Shown here piece by piece: positions 62,918 through 64,000 of a stretch of 64,000 bases of DNA. How positions within the stretch are numbered: position 1 is the first letter of the stretch; each line of letters opens with the position of its first letter. The translations under genes were made by a program, and so were the position numbers. This DNA comes from Acidimicrobiales bacterium. Its GTDB lineage: Bacteria > Actinomycetota > Acidimicrobiia > Acidimicrobiales > Poriferisodalaceae. The notes beneath the pieces are model-generated. The model did not search any database. It had not been told where the DNA came from and saw only the letters and a list, made by a program, of their open reading frames with translations. The stretch spans positions 558,001-622,000 of the forward strand of contig JAWKIQ010000002.1 in NCBI GenBank assembly GCA_041394185.1. The letters are read 5' to 3'.

Positions 62918-64000
62918 CTACTCACCTCGACTGGCTCGGCGGACGGGTCGGCCTATGGCAGCAAGCCCGGCAACGATGTTCTTTTGGATTTCTGAGGTAC
63001 CCGAGTAGGCGAGACCTGCAAGAGCGTCGCGGATCTCGGACTCAATTCCGACCTCGGTCACGTAGCCCTCGGCGCCGAAGACCCGCATCGCCGATACGGC
63101 GACCTCCACGGCCTTCTCGCTGACCCTGAGCTTCGCGAGTGCGCTGGCCATGCCGATCGGACGACGCCGCTCGTACAGTGCCGCCGCCTTGTAGACCAAC
63201 AGCCGAGCGGCTTCGAGCTCGGCCATGGCATCGACGATCCGGTGCGATACCCCCTGATACTGGCCAATGGGCTTTCCGAATTGTTCGCGTTGACGCGACC
63301 GCTCGATCATGAGGTCCACGAGCCTTCTCATCCGGCCCAGCTGAGCGGCGTACAAGAAGGCGCGCTCGATCTCGACGGCGGCCGCGAAGATTCTCTGACC
63401 AGCGCCCACGGCACCAAGAACTGCTTCGGGGCCCACTTCGACGTCGTCGAAGTGGATCTCGCCAAAGGGGCACGAGCCCATTCCCATCTTCTCGATGGGC
63501 TTGCCTACGACGACACCCGGCAGATCGAGTGGAACTCGGAACGCGGTGATACCCCAGCGACCCTTGGACGGGTCGGTGTTGGCGAAGACGAGCGCCTCGT
63601 CGGCCACGGGCGCCAGGGTCGTCCAGGTCTTGGTGCCTGCGATTCTGTAGCGGTCGCCGTGCGGCAACGCGGTTGTGGTGATCGAACCGGTGTCGCTGCC
63701 GGCGTCGGGTTCGCTCATGGCGAAGGCCATGATCTTGTCGCCGGACACGAGCGGAGGCAGCCACTGCGATATCTGCTCTGGAGTGCCACCCTCGACGATC
63801 GCCGACTGGGTTGCGAACAGCTGCGAGGCGAGCGAGAAGACCATGCCGAAGTCATCGGCGCCGCGGCCCAACCCCTCGAAGGCCATCAACGCACGGACCG
63901 GGCTGGCCCCCGAGCCACCAACGTGCAACGGCATGTGGATGCCGAGGTATCCACCTTCGGCGGCCGTCGACCACACGGAGCGGTCGAAGCTGTCGCGCCG
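62918..64000 (-). CDS. Acyl-CoA dehydrogenase, N-terminus beyond window edge
   Basis: The reverse frame is open through 64000 (361 codons in view), so the true start is outside. Motifs are AMSEPDAGSDTGSI (FAD/acyl-CoA binding), GTKTWTT, QREQFGKPIGQYQGVSHRIVDAMAELEAAR, and FGAEGYVTEVGIESEIRDALAGLAYSGTSEIQ. The residue matching the catalytic Glu of medium-chain enzymes (Y-E-G-T) is Ser (Y-S-G-T). In actinobacteria some such subunits pair with a second one that supplies the Glu. It probably oxidises a CoA thioester; the chain length or ring substrate is unknown. Confidence 0.9.
   Translation of the reverse strand, partial: RRDSFDRSVWSTAAEGGYLGIHMPLHVGGSGASPVRALMAFEGLGRGADDFGMVFSLASQLFATQSAIVEGGTPEQISQWLPPLVSGDKIMAFAMSEPDAGSDTGSITTTALPHGDRYRIAGTKTWTTLAPVADEALVFANTDPSKGRWGITAFRVPLDLPGVVVGKPIEKMGMGSCPFGEIHFDDVEVGPEAVLGAVGAGQRIFAAAVEIERAFLYAAQLGRMRRLVDLMIERSRQREQFGKPIGQYQGVSHRIVDAMAELEAARLLVYKAAALYERRRPIGMASALAKLRVSEKAVEVAVSAMRVFGAEGYVTEVGIESEIRDALAGLAYSGTSEIQKNIVAGLAAIGRPVRRASRGE

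Overview
The window looks like the chromosome of a high-GC actinobacterium, most likely class Acidimicrobiia (inference). Supporting signs are strong GC bias, GTG starts, four-base ATGA/GTGA overlaps, several genes with a TAnnnT box 6-9 bases before the start codon and no Shine-Dalgarno sequence, an AAA/VWA gene pair of the mycobacterial Rv0958/Rv0959 type, an F420-type luciferase-like oxidoreductase, and secreted proteins built from 'GYWLVG.DGGVFAFGDA' repeats. I see no tRNA, rRNA, CRISPR array, insertion sequence or phage gene.

Layout. 1-6.7 kb: an AAA ATPase gene and its VWA partner, separated by a 4-kb block with a frameshifted secreted beta-propeller protein and two divergent GT2 glycosyltransferases. 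6.8-19.6 kb: a frameshifted GH2 glycosidase, the sdhCAB operon, a degenerate ABC exporter, an HD-domain protein, dnaE and an SDR. 19.6-26.8 kb: GtrA, a secreted repeat protein, a Ser/Thr-rich surface protein, and a tightly coupled operon (GT2, GT4, Gfo/Idh/MocA oxidoreductase, polytopic membrane protein). 26.9-42.2 kb: a secreted heme peroxidase, a Wzy/Wzx/Wzc exopolysaccharide operon, a secreted M36 metallopeptidase with a coupled Thr-rich protein, and a GT4. 42.2-51.7 kb: mostly metabolic genes (F420-type oxidoreductase, PPOX protein, thrS, MBL hydrolase, AlkB-like, methyltransferase, GH3 beta-glucosidase, epoxide hydrolase). 51.8-58.2 kb: a His-rich membrane protein overlapping a giant multicopper oxidase. 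58.2-64 kb: a small membrane protein, a K+ channel, leuS, a HupE/UreJ-like protein and an acyl-CoA dehydrogenase cut by the window edge.

The most interesting signal is one C-terminal module on three otherwise unrelated secreted enzymes: the heme peroxidase (26949-31925), the M36 peptidase (36659-40282) and the multicopper oxidase (52487-58162). Each ends in four tandem PEGA-like repeats of about 70-90 residues, ordered A-B-linker-A-B. Every repeat has a Cys pair (Cys-x11-Cys in repeats 1-3, Cys-x10-Cys in repeat 4) and a WG..W or WG.W motif, and all three proteins stop right after the tripeptide TWP. This suggests a shared C-terminal sorting, anchoring or matrix-binding domain. The peroxidase resembles MopA-type enzymes (animal heme peroxidase plus RTX repeats) and the oxidase has six cupredoxin domains like MnxG-type enzymes. 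Both classes include known Mn(II) oxidases, so an extracellular oxidative system displayed on, or in, the exopolysaccharide encoded between them is a reasonable but untested hypothesis.

Two genes (1265-3377 and 6762-8967) are each broken by one extra base and are otherwise intact. They are either recent pseudogenes or assembly errors.
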